Positions 18,330-27,467 of a stretch of 42,931 nucleotides of DNA are shown in pieces; within the stretch, counting starts at the first letter, position 1; every line of letters begins with the position of its first letter. The position numbers were made by a program, and so were the translations under genes. The notes beneath the pieces were generated by a model that saw only the letters and a program-made list of their open reading frames with translations, did no database searches and was not told the DNA's origin. The stretch is from assembly GCF_000687875.1 (NCBI RefSeq), contig NZ_JHYG01000015.1, positions 1 through 42,931 on the forward strand. The letters run 5' to 3'. The stretch comes from Acidocella facilis ATCC 35904 (GTDB taxonomy: Bacteria > Pseudomonadota > Alphaproteobacteria > Acetobacterales > Acetobacteraceae).

Positions 18330-18995
18330 TCAACTCATTGCCATAAAACCGGATGAGCTTGAGCTGGCCAAAATGCGGGGCCCTCCAAGTAGTGCATATT
18401 CTTGTTTGCATTTATTGGAATAATTGCGGCCGATCATTGTCCCTAAGAACACTTCCGCTACAAACTCTTTCTTTGTTCCCGCCGCATATTGGCTAACCTC
18501 ACCAGCGCATACAGCGCAGCCTTTCCAACGATCCTTCGTAGAAGGCTTAAAAAACTGTTCGACTCCAACGTTATGAGCGTGCAGGGTATGCCCGATTTCG
18601 TGGATGGTGACTTTGGTCTCCGGCGCAAAGTTGTTCGTGGGTTGAGCGGAGATTCCGCTTCCACTACCACCTTTCGTCGCCGCCATGCCGAGGGTAACCC
18701 AGCAAACCGGCCGTCCAAGCGGATCAAAATGAAAAGCGCGGTTCTGTGCTTCGTAAGTATTCGTAACGTAGAAACGTGTGTCGGTGGGTAGAGAGAAGCC
18801 TTTTGAGGTGATCAATGAAACAGCTTGGTGAACGGCCAGCTTTTTTTGGCCGGCATTACCGTCGCCCAAATCTTCATACACCGTATATGTGGCGCCGTTG
18901 CGATTATATTTCGTGGGACGGAACGTCTTAACGCGAGCAATGGCGCTGAAGAATGCGGAAACTTCGAGCTTTGCCGTTTCGAGAGCAGTAGCCAA
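18330..18995 (-). CDS. HEIGH-motif metallopeptidase-like protein, candidate T6SS effector
   Basis: A 221-residue protein starting at TTG 18995, with a strong GAAGGAGG ribosome site 5 bases upstream. No signal peptide or membrane helix is visible. Residues 132-136 are HEIGH, a zincin active site (His132, Glu133, His136). A second motif, KKEFVAEVFLG, offers Glu181 as third zinc ligand, 49 residues after His132. This fits a gluzincin-type peptidase resembling the lethal-factor/Pro-Pro-endopeptidase clan. The gene lies about 60 bases downstream of hcp on the same strand, and its composition is clearly AT-richer than its neighbours. Secretion through Hcp and toxicity are inference. No immunity gene is recognisable next to it. 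Confidence 0.75.
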   Translation of the reverse strand: MATALETAKLEVSAFFSAIARVKTFRPTKYNRNGATYTVYEDLGDGNAGQKKLAVHQAVSLITSKGFSLPTDTRFYVTNTYEAQNRAFHFDPLGRPVCWVTLGMAATKGGSGSGISAQPTNNFAPETKVTIHEIGHTLHAHNVGVEQFFKPSTKDRWKGCAVCAGEVSQYAAGTKKEFVAEVFLGTMIGRNYSNKCKQEYALLGGPRILASSSSSGFMAMS

Positions 18996-19056
18996 GATTG
19001 CCTCCTTCGCTCGCAGCGCGGTGGGGCCAGTGCTGACACAGCACTGGCCGTCGTGA

Positions 19057-19542
19057 TCAGGACAGCTTCTGCAGCCCCAGATCGTAGGTGACCGGGAAGG
19101 GCGAGCCGGCGGTGCCGTCGGCCTTCTGCGGGGTGAACTTCACTTCGATCTTGGTGAAGTTGAAGGAGACGCTCTCGCTCGGCCGGTCGCCGCCGGAAGA
19201 GAGGCTGTAGCCGCTGATCATCGTGTCGGTCAGGGTGACCTCCAAATAAACGACAGCGCCGTTGCCGTCGGTGCGGGTGAAGGAGATTACCAGCTTCGCC
19301 TTGCCGCCGCTGCTCAGCGCCTCTTTCAGCAGGCCACCGGAGGCATTGTCCAGCATCTTGGTGACGGTGATTTCGGAAACGCTCGGCGAGCTCGCCTCAC
19401 GGTTGCCCGACGAACCGGTCGGCGAGCCGACGCCACGGCCGACTCCCCACTGGAAGCTGTTGACCTCGATCTGCTTGTCGAAGCCCTGGGTGGTGACGTC
19501 ACCATCCACCGTCGGGTTGGTATATTTGATGTAAATCGCCAT
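19057..19542 (-). CDS. hcp: T6SS tube protein Hcp (TssD)
   Basis: A 161-residue Hcp that polymerises as hexameric rings into the secreted tube and can carry small effectors in its lumen. The start MAIYIKYTNPTVDGDVTTQG, the IEVNSFQWGVGRGV segment and the SVSFNFTKIEVKFTPQ strand are characteristic. AGGAG precedes the ATG. It lies 30 bases downstream of clpV and upstream of the metallopeptidase gene, so the three form a leftward unit. Its copy number must far exceed that of clpV, so internal regulation is likely but no signal was identified. Confidence 0.95.
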   Translation of the reverse strand: MAIYIKYTNPTVDGDVTTQGFDKQIEVNSFQWGVGRGVGSPTGSSGNREASSPSVSEITVTKMLDNASGGLLKEALSSGGKAKLVISFTRTDGNGAVVYLEVTLTDTMISGYSLSSGGDRPSESVSFNFTKIEVKFTPQKADGTAGSPFPVTYDLGLQKLS

Positions 19543-19572
19543 GTCGTGCTCCTGTTATGGAAAAGAGAGTCT

Positions 19573-22209
19573 TTAGCTGAGCGCGTAGGAGAATGATCCC
19601 TCCGGCCCGATCCCGACCGAGATGTTTGCAATCCCCTCGCCCGCGGCCATGCGGGCCAGAACCTCGGCGGAGAGTTCCGGCAACAGGCTGCGCGAGAGAA
19701 TATTTTCTACATTGCGCGCGCCCGAGGAGGATTCCTTGCACCGCGCGGCGATGGTTTCCACCAGCTCCGGCGCGTAGGTGAACGAGGCCTTGTAGGCTTC
19801 CTTCACGCGTTTCTGAATCTTGTTGAGCTGCAGCCGCACGATCTGACGGATCACCTCGTCGGAGAGCGGGAAATACGGCACCAGCGTCACCCGGCCGAGG
19901 AAGGCCGGCTTGAAATATTTCATCAGCTCCGGGCGCAGCGCCTCGGCCAGCCCGGCCGCATCCGGCGCGGTCTCCGGATCAGCGAAGAGCTTCTCGATCA
20001 GATCGGTGCCGGCATTCGAGGTCATGATGATGACGGTGTTCTTGAAGTCGATATCCCGGCCTTCGCCGTCCTTCATGTTGCCCTTGTCGAACACCTGGAA
20101 GAATACATCCTGCACGCCAGGATGCGCCTTCTCCATCTCGTCGAGCAAAATCACCGAATAAGGCCGCCGGCGCACCGCCTCCGTGAGGATACCGCCCTCG
20201 CCATACCCGACATAGCCGGGCGGGCTGCCCATCAACAGCGAGACCTTATGTTCTTCCTTGAACTCGGTCATGTTGATGGTGGTCATGTTCTGCTCGCCGC
20301 CATAGAGCAGATTGGCCAGGGTCAGCGCGGTCTCGGTCTTGCCGGTGCCGGAGGTGCCAACCATCATGAACACGCCGATCGGCTTGCGTGGATCGGTCAG
20401 CTTGGCGCGGCTGGTACGGATTGCCTGCGCCACCGCCTCCATCGCATGCGGCTGGCCGACGACGCGCTCTTCCATCGCCTGTTTCAGGTTCAACACGGTG
20501 TTGATCTCGTCGGACTGCATGCGCCCGGCGGGAATACCGGTCCAGCTCTCGACGATCTCCGCCACCGCCTGGCCATCCACCACCGGGAAGATCAGCGGCG
20601 TCTCGCCCTGCAATGTCCGCAAATCTTCATGCAGCTTGTTGAGCTGCGCCCTCAGCGCGGCCTTGTCCTCGGTGTTTTCCGCATCCTCGATCTTGGCGCG
20701 CACGGCGCCGATCTCGGTCGCCAGCGTCTTTTCCTCGGCGAAACGGGTCTGCAAAGCCGCCAGCGCCGCTTCCAGCCCGGCCTTCTCCTCGGCCAGCTCG
20801 GCGATGCGCGCCTCATGCGCGCCGCCCGCCGCCATCTCGCGCTCCAGGATCGACACTTCGGTATCGATCAGCTCGATACGCCGTTGTTTGTCCTCGATCG
20901 GCGCCGGAATCGCGGCCTGGCTCATCGCCACCCGCGCGCAAGCGGTATCGATCAGGCTGATCGCCTTGTCCGGCAGCTGCCGGCTCGGGATGAAGCGCGC
21001 CGAGAGCCGCACCGCTTCGGAAATCGCCTCGTCCAGAATGCGGGTTTTGTGATGCCGCTCCAGTGTCGCGGTGAGGCCGCGGATCATCGCGATCGCCATC
21101 GGCTCGGAGGGCTCTTCTACCTTCACCACCTGGAAACGCCGCGTCAGCGCCGCATCCTTCTCGAAATATTTCTTGTACTCGGCCCAGGTGGTGGCGGCGA
21201 CGGTGCGCAGCTCGCCGCGCGCCAGCGCCGGCTTCAGCAAATTTGCGGCATCGTTCTGCCCGGCCTGGCCGCCGGCACCGATCAGCGTATGCGCTTCGTC
21301 GATGAACAGGATGATCGGCTTCGGGCTGGCCTTGACCTCGTCGATGACAGATTTGAGACGCTGCTCAAACTCGCCCTTCATGCCCGCACCGGCCTGCAGC
21401 AGCGCCAGATCCAGCGTGCGCAGCGTCACATCTTTCATCGCCTCCGGCACATCGCCGGCGGCGATCTTCAACGCCAGCCCTTCAACCACGGCGGTTTTGC
21501 CAACGCCGGCCTCGCCGGTGAGGATCGGGTTATTCTGCCGGCGGCGGGTGAGAATATCGATCGCCTGCCGGATCTCGAAATCGCGGCCCAGGATCGGGTC
21601 GATCTTGCCCTTCCGGGCGCGGTCGGTGAGGTCGTAAGTATAAAGATCGAGCGCGCCGCTGCCAGCGGGGCGGGGCACGCCGTTTTCATCCGCCACCGGG
21701 GCGGCGCCATCGGCGGCCAGCGGGGTGCTGGCTTCGATGCTGCCGGCGGTGATGGTGGCCAGGTCGCGCTTCAGCACATCCGGCTGAATTTTCAGCAGCT
21801 GGCTGGAGGCCTCGCGCGCGCGCCGGGCCAGGGTTTCATCCGAGAGCAGCGCCAGCAGCACATGGCCCGAGCGCACCCGCGAGAGCCCCTGTTCGATGGA
21901 GGCGAGCAGCCAGGCCTGCTTGGCGGTATCCACCACATCCGGCGCCAGGCCAGGGGCGCGGGAATTGCCGGTTTTCAGCCTGTCCAGCGCCTTGTTGAGA
22001 TCGGCCATGAAACGACCGTGATCAATCTCATATTGCCGGAAGATTGCGGCGATATCGGTATCCGTGCCGTCGGCCAGTTTCACCAGCCAATGTTCGATTT
22101 CGACATTGTAATGGGTGCGGGACATTGTCAGCCCGGCAGCGGCTTCCAGCGCGCGGCGGCAATGCTCATCCAGGCGACCGATTAACGACCGGAGGTCAAG
22201 TGTGACCAA
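19573..22209 (-). CDS. clpV: T6SS AAA+ ATPase ClpV (TssH)
   Basis: An 878-residue double-ring unfoldase that disassembles contracted TssB/TssC sheaths. The N-domain starts with VTLDLRSLIGRLDEHCRRAL. First AAA site: GEAGVGKT (about 231) and ILFIDEAHTLIG. Second site: GTSGTGKTE (about 616) and VILLDEMEKAHPG. A coiled-coil middle domain rich in Glu/Ala lies between them. I place the start at TTG 22209 because GGAGGGGG lies 5 bases upstream and it matches the family start; the frame runs further upstream without support. It is divergent from tssA. Confidence 0.95.
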   Translation of the reverse strand: MVTLDLRSLIGRLDEHCRRALEAAAGLTMSRTHYNVEIEHWLVKLADGTDTDIAAIFRQYEIDHGRFMADLNKALDRLKTGNSRAPGLAPDVVDTAKQAWLLASIEQGLSRVRSGHVLLALLSDETLARRAREASSQLLKIQPDVLKRDLATITAGSIEASTPLAADGAAPVADENGVPRPAGSGALDLYTYDLTDRARKGKIDPILGRDFEIRQAIDILTRRRQNNPILTGEAGVGKTAVVEGLALKIAAGDVPEAMKDVTLRTLDLALLQAGAGMKGEFEQRLKSVIDEVKASPKPIILFIDEAHTLIGAGGQAGQNDAANLLKPALARGELRTVAATTWAEYKKYFEKDAALTRRFQVVKVEEPSEPMAIAMIRGLTATLERHHKTRILDEAISEAVRLSARFIPSRQLPDKAISLIDTACARVAMSQAAIPAPIEDKQRRIELIDTEVSILEREMAAGGAHEARIAELAEEKAGLEAALAALQTRFAEEKTLATEIGAVRAKIEDAENTEDKAALRAQLNKLHEDLRTLQGETPLIFPVVDGQAVAEIVESWTGIPAGRMQSDEINTVLNLKQAMEERVVGQPHAMEAVAQAIRTSRAKLTDPRKPIGVFMMVGTSGTGKTETALTLANLLYGGEQNMTTINMTEFKEEHKVSLLMGSPPGYVGYGEGGILTEAVRRRPYSVILLDEMEKAHPGVQDVFFQVFDKGNMKDGEGRDIDFKNTVIIMTSNAGTDLIEKLFADPETAPDAAGLAEALRPELMKYFKPAFLGRVTLVPYFPLSDEVIRQIVRLQLNKIQKRVKEAYKASFTYAPELVETIAARCKESSSGARNVENILSRSLLPELSAEVLARMAAGEGIANISVGIGPEGSFSYALS

Positions 22210-22493
22210 AGCGTCCCCCTCCAAGAAGGTCTCGCGTCCAATGAAGCGTTCACCAGGAGGGTAAACGCCGATCCGACACGCCCATACCGAAACAAAGCGC
22301 ATCTTACGGTGCGCTAATTTAACAATATTTCGTTAGCTTGAGTTACCGTTAATGTCCAGCTAATACAAGCAGGGGAAGGCCGGTTCGTTGATGCAATTTT
22401 GATGATATCGCGTCACCAGCCGAACTACCTCGATGAATAATGCAACAGCGTCGCCATGGTCGATGGCGATAGGGCGGGGAAGAGGGCAGATTC
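22210..22493. promoter_or_regulatory. Divergent promoter region between clpV and tssA
   Basis: This 284-base gap must drive two T6SS operons in opposite directions. Its centre, about 22310-22370, is strikingly AT-rich for this window. It contains GCTAAT at 22313-22318, GTTAGC around 22331-22336 and GCTAAT again near 22360, i.e. repeated and inverted GCTAA elements that could be operator half-sites. No convincing -24/-12 or -35/-10 pair was assigned. Confidence 0.5.
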
Positions 22494-23591
22494 GTGGCGA
22501 TTGAAGGCTTGGATCTCGAAAGCTTGCTGGCGCCGATCAGCGATGATGAGCCCGCCGGAACGGATGTCCGCAGCGATTTCTCGCCGACCTCGCCTTACTT
22601 CCGGCTGCGCGACGCGCGCGCCGATGCCCGCGCCGCCGAACGCGCGGCGGATGCCAATCCGGGCGAGGTGGCATCGCCGGAAGGCTGGCGCCAGGTGCGC
22701 GCCCTGGCTGTCGAAATTCTCAGCACCCAGGCCAAGGATCTGGAAGCGGCGGCGTGGCTGACCGAGGCGCTGGTGCGCAGTCATGGTTTGGCAGGGCTGG
22801 CCTTCGGCGCCAGCCTGCTGGGCGGGCTGGCGGAGCGGTACTGGGAGCATCTGTTCCCGATGCCGGACGAAGACGGCATGGAAACCCGCGTCGCCCCGGT
22901 GACCGGCCTGAATGGCGAGGGCGGCGAGGGCACGCTCAGCCAGCCTTTGCAGAAATTGCCGTTGTTCAAGGACCCGAACGGCGAAATGGTGATGTTCTTC
23001 CAGTATCAGCAATCGGCTGAGCTGGAAGCGATCGCCGACGCCAAGCGTGTCGAGGCGCGCATTGCCGCCGGCGTGGTGCCCTACGATACGATGCGCGCCG
23101 CCGCCCGCGCCGCCAGCCCCGGCGCTTATGTTGCGTTGCGACGCGATTTGGAGGAGGCGCGTCTGGCCTGGCGCGGCATGGGCGATATCTTCGACCGGCT
23201 AGCCGGGCATGATGCCCCACCCACCGGCCGCATCGCCGAAGCCCTGAACCAGATCAACGATTTCGTGACGCGTTATGCGCCGCTGGAGGCGGCGAGCGCG
23301 GCGGTGGCGGATGAGCCGGAGGCGGCGTCGGACGAGGCCGGGGCGCAGGCGGCGCAGGCTGGTCCCGGCAAGCCGAAACGTTTGGCCAACCGCGAGGATG
23401 CTCTTGCAACCTTGGCTGAAATCGCCGAGTATTTCCGCCGCACGGAACCGCAATCGCCGCTGGCTTACACGATCGATGAAGCCATCCGGCGTGGCCGTCT
23501 CACCTGGCCCGAACTCATCGCCGAGCTGGTGCGGGACGATCAGGTGCGCAACAGCATTTTGACCAGCCTTGGCCTGAAAACCGATCAATAA
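22494..23591 (+). CDS. tssA: T6SS protein TssA
   Basis: A 365-residue protein with an ImpA_N domain at residues 1 to about 130 (LLAPISDDEPAGTDVRSD, then WLTEALVRSHGLAGLAFG). The C-terminal domain is of the short TssA1 type (LATLAEIAEYFRRTEPQSPL, then WPELIAEL). TssA caps and primes sheath and tube polymerisation at the baseplate. The start is a GTG with AGAGGG 7 bases upstream. It opens the second rightward operon and is followed after 117 bases by tssB. Confidence 0.93.
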   Translation: MAIEGLDLESLLAPISDDEPAGTDVRSDFSPTSPYFRLRDARADARAAERAADANPGEVASPEGWRQVRALAVEILSTQAKDLEAAAWLTEALVRSHGLAGLAFGASLLGGLAERYWEHLFPMPDEDGMETRVAPVTGLNGEGGEGTLSQPLQKLPLFKDPNGEMVMFFQYQQSAELEAIADAKRVEARIAAGVVPYDTMRAAARAASPGAYVALRRDLEEARLAWRGMGDIFDRLAGHDAPPTGRIAEALNQINDFVTRYAPLEAASAAVADEPEAASDEAGAQAAQAGPGKPKRLANREDALATLAEIAEYFRRTEPQSPLAYTIDEAIRRGRLTWPELIAELVRDDQVRNSILTSLGLKTDQ

Positions 23592-23708
23592 ACGTCTAAA
23601 AAGACTTTCCTTTGAGTTTATCCAGCGCGGCCGCAGACGATTTAAAGCCTCTTTCACAACACCGCTTTGCATTGTCATGAACCGCAAGCCTTTCGGGAGA
23701 CCTAGAAG
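23592..23708 (+). promoter_or_regulatory. Intergenic region before tssB, possible internal promoter
   Basis: The 117 bases between tssA and tssB are long for this tightly packed cluster and AT-rich near 23592-23660. A small GTCTaaaaAGAC hairpin lies just after the tssA stop. An extra promoter here would fit the high demand for sheath proteins, but no consensus promoter could be assigned. Confidence 0.3.
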
Positions 23709-24218
23709 ATGAGTGGCAGCGTACACAGCAAACTGAACCGGGTCCGCAAACCGCGCGTTCACATTACCTATGAAGTCGAGACCGACGGCGCCGAAATCCA
23801 GCGCGAGCTGCCCTTCGTGGTCGGCGTGATGGGGGATTTCTCCGGCGATCCAACGCAGCCGCTGCGCCCGATGGCCGAGCGCAAATTCACCCAGATCGAC
23901 CGTGACAATTTCAACGACATCATGTCCCGCATGTCGCCGGGCCTGAACATGAAGGTCGAGAACACGCTGGCCGACGATGGCAGCGAGATGGCGGTCAATC
24001 TGAAATTCAACTCGATGGATGATTTCGACCCGGCCCGCGTCGTCGACCAGGTGCCAGCGCTGAAATCCCTGCTGGAGACGCGCAACAAGCTGCGCGACCT
24101 GCTGAGCAAGGCGGACCGTTCCGAGGAGTTGGAGACGCTGCTGGAGCAGGTGCTGCAGAACGATGCCGAGCTGAAGGGGCTGTCCAGCCAGCTCGGCCTC
24201 GACAAGAAGGAGGGCTGA
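23709..24218 (+). CDS. tssB: T6SS sheath small subunit TssB
   Basis: A 169-residue protein that forms the contractile sheath with TssC. The family signature [20 protein letters not shown] at the N-terminus and [14 protein letters not shown] are present, with [14 protein letters not shown] and a C-terminal helix. GGGAGA precedes the ATG. It is separated from tssC by three bases. Confidence 0.96.
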   Translation: MSGSVHSKLNRVRKPRVHITYEVETDGAEIQRELPFVVGVMGDFSGDPTQPLRPMAERKFTQIDRDNFNDIMSRMSPGLNMKVENTLADDGSEMAVNLKFNSMDDFDPARVVDQVPALKSLLETRNKLRDLLSKADRSEELETLLEQVLQNDAELKGLSSQLGLDKKEG

Positions 24219-24221
24219 TCC

Positions 24222-25712
24222 ATGTCCGAGACCCAATCCAGCCCGCAAGGCGGCACCGGCGCCACCAGCGAAGGCGTCAGCTTCCTCGATCAGGTTGTCA
24301 CCGCCACTAAGCAGACCGAACCGGACCGCGCCCAGGATCTGGTCAAGACGCTGGTCGAGCAGGCCCTGGCCGGCACCGTCACCTTCGACAAGAACCTGAC
24401 CCGCACGATCGACAAGGCGATCGCCGCGATCGATCAGAAAATGTCGAAGCAGCTCAACGCCATCATGCATCATGAAAAATTCACCAAACTGGAAGGCAGC
24501 TGGCGTGGCCTGAATCATCTGGTGATGAACTCGGAGACCGGCACCGGTCTGAAGATCCGCGTTCTCAACATGACCAAGCGCGAGCTGAACCGCGACCTGA
24601 CCAAGGCGGTGGAGTTCGATCAGAGCCAGCTCTTCAAGAAAATCTACGAGAACGAGTTCGGCACCCCGGGCGGCGAGCCCTATGGCGCGCTGATCGGCGA
24701 TTATGAATGGACCAACCATCCGGACGATATCGAATCGCTGCGTCTGGTCTCCAACGTCGCCGCCGCCTCCTTCGCGCCCTTCATCTCCGCCGCCGGTGCC
24801 GGCATGTTCGGCTTCGATGACTGGACCGAGCTGACCAAGCCGCGCGATCTGGCGAAGATTTTCGACACCGCCGAATATACCAAATGGCGTGGCTTCCGCG
24901 ATACCGAGGATGCGCGCTTCGTCTCGCTGGTGATGCCGCGCGTGCTGGCCCGCGTGCCCTATGGCGCTGCGACCAAGCCGGTCGAGGATTTCGCCTATGA
25001 GGAAGCGCCTTATGATGCCACCGGCGCCGCCCAGGCGCTGAATCACAAGGATTATTGCTGGATGAACGCCGCCTACGCGATGGGCGTGCGGATGACCAAT
25101 TCCTTCGCGGAATCCGGCTTCTGCGTCGCCATTCGCGGTGCCGAGGGCGGCGGCAAGGTCGATAACCTGCCCACCCACATCTTCCAGTCCGACGATGGCG
25201 ACATGGACGGCAAATGCCCGACCGAGGTCGGCATCACCGACCGGCGCGAGTTCGAGCTTTCCAATCTCGGCTTTCTGCCACTCTGCCACTACAAGAATAC
25301 GGATTATGCCGTGTTCTTCGGCGGCCAGACGGTGCAGAAGCCGAAGAAATATGACCGCCCGGACGCCACCGCCAATGCCGCGATCTCGGCGCGCCTGCCC
25401 TACATCATGGCAACCGGCCGTTTCGCGCATTTCCTCAAGGTGATGGCGCGCGACAAAATCGGCAGCTTCATGGAAGCCAATGAGTGCGAGCGCTGGCTGA
25501 ATCGCTGGATCACCAACTACGTGTCCGACAACCCGGATGCCGGGCCGGAGACCAAGGCGAAATATCCGCTGCGCGAGGCCAAGGTCGAGGTGAAGGAAAT
25601 TCCGGGTAAGCCGGGCTCCTATAACGCCGTTGCCTATCTGCGCCCCTGGCTGCAGATGGAAGAGCTGACGACCAGCATGCGCATGGTCGCCCGCATTCCG
25701 CAGAAGGCCTGA
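24222..25712 (+). CDS. tssC: T6SS sheath large subunit TssC
   Basis: A 496-residue sheath protein of normal length. Landmarks are [46 protein letters not shown] and the C-terminal [28 protein letters not shown] lies 8 bases before the ATG. It lacks the N-terminal extension of the second TssC-like protein and is presumably the main sheath subunit. Confidence 0.96.
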   Translation: MSETQSSPQGGTGATSEGVSFLDQVVTATKQTEPDRAQDLVKTLVEQALAGTVTFDKNLTRTIDKAIAAIDQKMSKQLNAIMHHEKFTKLEGSWRGLNHLVMNSETGTGLKIRVLNMTKRELNRDLTKAVEFDQSQLFKKIYENEFGTPGGEPYGALIGDYEWTNHPDDIESLRLVSNVAAASFAPFISAAGAGMFGFDDWTELTKPRDLAKIFDTAEYTKWRGFRDTEDARFVSLVMPRVLARVPYGAATKPVEDFAYEEAPYDATGAAQALNHKDYCWMNAAYAMGVRMTNSFAESGFCVAIRGAEGGGKVDNLPTHIFQSDDGDMDGKCPTEVGITDRREFELSNLGFLPLCHYKNTDYAVFFGGQTVQKPKKYDRPDATANAAISARLPYIMATGRFAHFLKVMARDKIGSFMEANECERWLNRWITNYVSDNPDAGPETKAKYPLREAKVEVKEIPGKPGSYNAVAYLRPWLQMEELTTSMRMVARIPQKA

Positions 25713-25720
25713 TCCCGGAC

Positions 25721-25745
25721 CGCCGCGCCCGAACCGGGCGCGGCG
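25721..25745 (+). terminator. Perfect 11-bp hairpin between the two tssC genes
   Basis: CGCCGCGCCCG, loop AAC, CGGGCGCGGCG. The 25-base perfect stem-loop fills most of the 44-base gap after tssC. It has no following T tract, so it is not a classical intrinsic terminator. It more likely stabilises the tssBC transcript 3' end or attenuates read-through. Confidence 0.6.
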
Positions 25746-25759
25746 CACGGGCGTGTGTG

Positions 25760-27436
25760 ATGACGGGGGATGAGGAAGATCCGGACGCGACGATCGTCTG
25801 GAGGCCCGCCAGCCGGCGCCTCCCGCCCACGCCTGCGCCCGAACCAGCGCCTGACCCAACGCTGCCCGAGATGCGGACTGACGAGGCTGAGCCCGTCCCC
25901 GAACCGGCCCAACTTGACCCCCCAGAGCCTGCCCCCGTGCTGCCGCCTTTGCGCGATGCGGTGCTGAACGGCCGGTTTTTCGGCGCGGCCAATGCCGAGG
26001 CCGCCACCCGCCTGGCGGAAATGCTCGCCGGCCAAAGCTCCCCCCTCTCCACCTGGTTCGGCGCCGATGCGAAAACCCTGATCCATGATCGCGCGGCGCT
26101 GGCGGCACGGCTGGACCATGACATCGCCCAGCTGGATGCGATGATCGCCGCGCAGCTCGACGAAATCCTGCATCACCCCCGGCTGCGCCGGCTGGAGGGG
26201 AGCTGGCGCGGCCTCGCCTGGCTGGCCGCGCGCCTGCCGCTCTCCGGCCGGGTGAAACTGCGCGTGCTCTCCGCCGGCTGGGGCGAGATCTGCCGGGATC
26301 TGGAGCGCGCCGCCGCGTTCGATCAGAGCCAGCTCTTCCGCCGTATCTATGAGGATGAATTCGGCATCGCCGGCGGCGAGCCCTACGGGCTCCTGGTCGC
26401 GGATTACGAGGTCCGCCACCGCCCCGGCCCGGGCGCCATCACCGATGATGTCACCGCTCTCTCCTCGCTCGCCGCCGTTGCCGCCGCCGCCTTCGCGCCG
26501 CTGGTCATCGGCGCCGCCCCGGCTCTGTTCGGGGTGGACGAGTTTTCCGAGCTCAGCGGTGTGGCTGATCCCGCCTCCAGCATGGCCTCGGCCGAGTATC
26601 AGCGCTGGAAGCGCCTGGGCATGCTGGATGATTCGCGCTTTCTCGCGGTCACCCTGCCGCGCCTGCTGATGCGCCTGCCCTGGGCGGAAACGCTCGCCCG
26701 CCATCGCGGTTTTCGCTATCAGGAGCGGCTGCGTGACGGCACCGGCCGCGTTTCCAGCACGGCGGGCTATCTGGTCGCGGCCTGCGTCATCCGCGCCTTC
26801 GAAACCTTCTCCTGGCCCGCCGATATCCGCGGCTACGACATTGACCGTCTCGGCGGCGGCGTCATCGAGGATCTGCCCGAGCCCTGGTTCTCCACCGACC
26901 CCGCCGATGGCTTCGGCCGCCCGGCCCCGGATGTGATGCTGACCGACCGGCAGGAGCGGGCTTTGGTCGCCGCCGGGCTGCTGCCGATCTGCGCGCTACC
27001 CTATGGCGGCGAGGCGCTGATCGGCGCCGCGCGCAGCCTGCAGACGCCCACCACCAACTATATCGGCGCCAATGCCGGTGTTGCCGCCGCCAATGCCCGG
27101 CTCTCCGCACAGTTCAACAGCGTCATCTGCGTCGCCCGCTTCGCGCATTATGTGAAGATCATGGGCCGCGAGATGACCGGCTCCTTCAAAACCGGTCCCG
27201 AAATTCAGCGCCGCCTGCATGACTGGCTGATGCGCTACACCAATTCCAACACCTCCGCCGGGCCGGAGACGATGGCGCGCTACCCGCTGCGCGATGCCAG
27301 CGTGAAGGTGGAAGAGGTGCCGGGCAAGCCCGGCGTGTTCACCTGCGCCATCCATCTGCAGCCGCATTTCCAGCTGGACGATGTCGCCGTCTCCTTCCGG
27401 CTGATGACCGAGCTGGCCGCCCCCGGCCAATCATGA
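25760..27436 (+). CDS. Second TssC-like sheath protein with N-terminal extension
   Basis: 558 residues. The core from about residue 75 is clearly homologous to Tss[47 protein letters not shown] and YPLRDASVKVEEVPGKPG. The first 70 residues are an acidic, proline-rich extension containing PDATIVWRP (Thr11). The ATG at 25760 is used; a GTG sits one codon earlier. Two TssC paralogues in tandem are known in alphaproteobacterial T6SS such as Agrobacterium tssC40/tssC41. The division of labour is unclear: a sheath minor subunit, cap or regulator are possible. Confidence 0.9.
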   Translation: MTGDEEDPDATIVWRPASRRLPPTPAPEPAPDPTLPEMRTDEAEPVPEPAQLDPPEPAPVLPPLRDAVLNGRFFGAANAEAATRLAEMLAGQSSPLSTWFGADAKTLIHDRAALAARLDHDIAQLDAMIAAQLDEILHHPRLRRLEGSWRGLAWLAARLPLSGRVKLRVLSAGWGEICRDLERAAAFDQSQLFRRIYEDEFGIAGGEPYGLLVADYEVRHRPGPGAITDDVTALSSLAAVAAAAFAPLVIGAAPALFGVDEFSELSGVADPASSMASAEYQRWKRLGMLDDSRFLAVTLPRLLMRLPWAETLARHRGFRYQERLRDGTGRVSSTAGYLVAACVIRAFETFSWPADIRGYDIDRLGGGVIEDLPEPWFSTDPADGFGRPAPDVMLTDRQERALVAAGLLPICALPYGGEALIGAARSLQTPTTNYIGANAGVAAANARLSAQFNSVICVARFAHYVKIMGREMTGSFKTGPEIQRRLHDWLMRYTNSNTSAGPETMARYPLRDASVKVEEVPGKPGVFTCAIHLQPHFQLDDVAVSFRLMTELAAPGQS

Positions 27437-27467
27437 CCCACCCAATTTCTGAAATGGAATCACGCAC

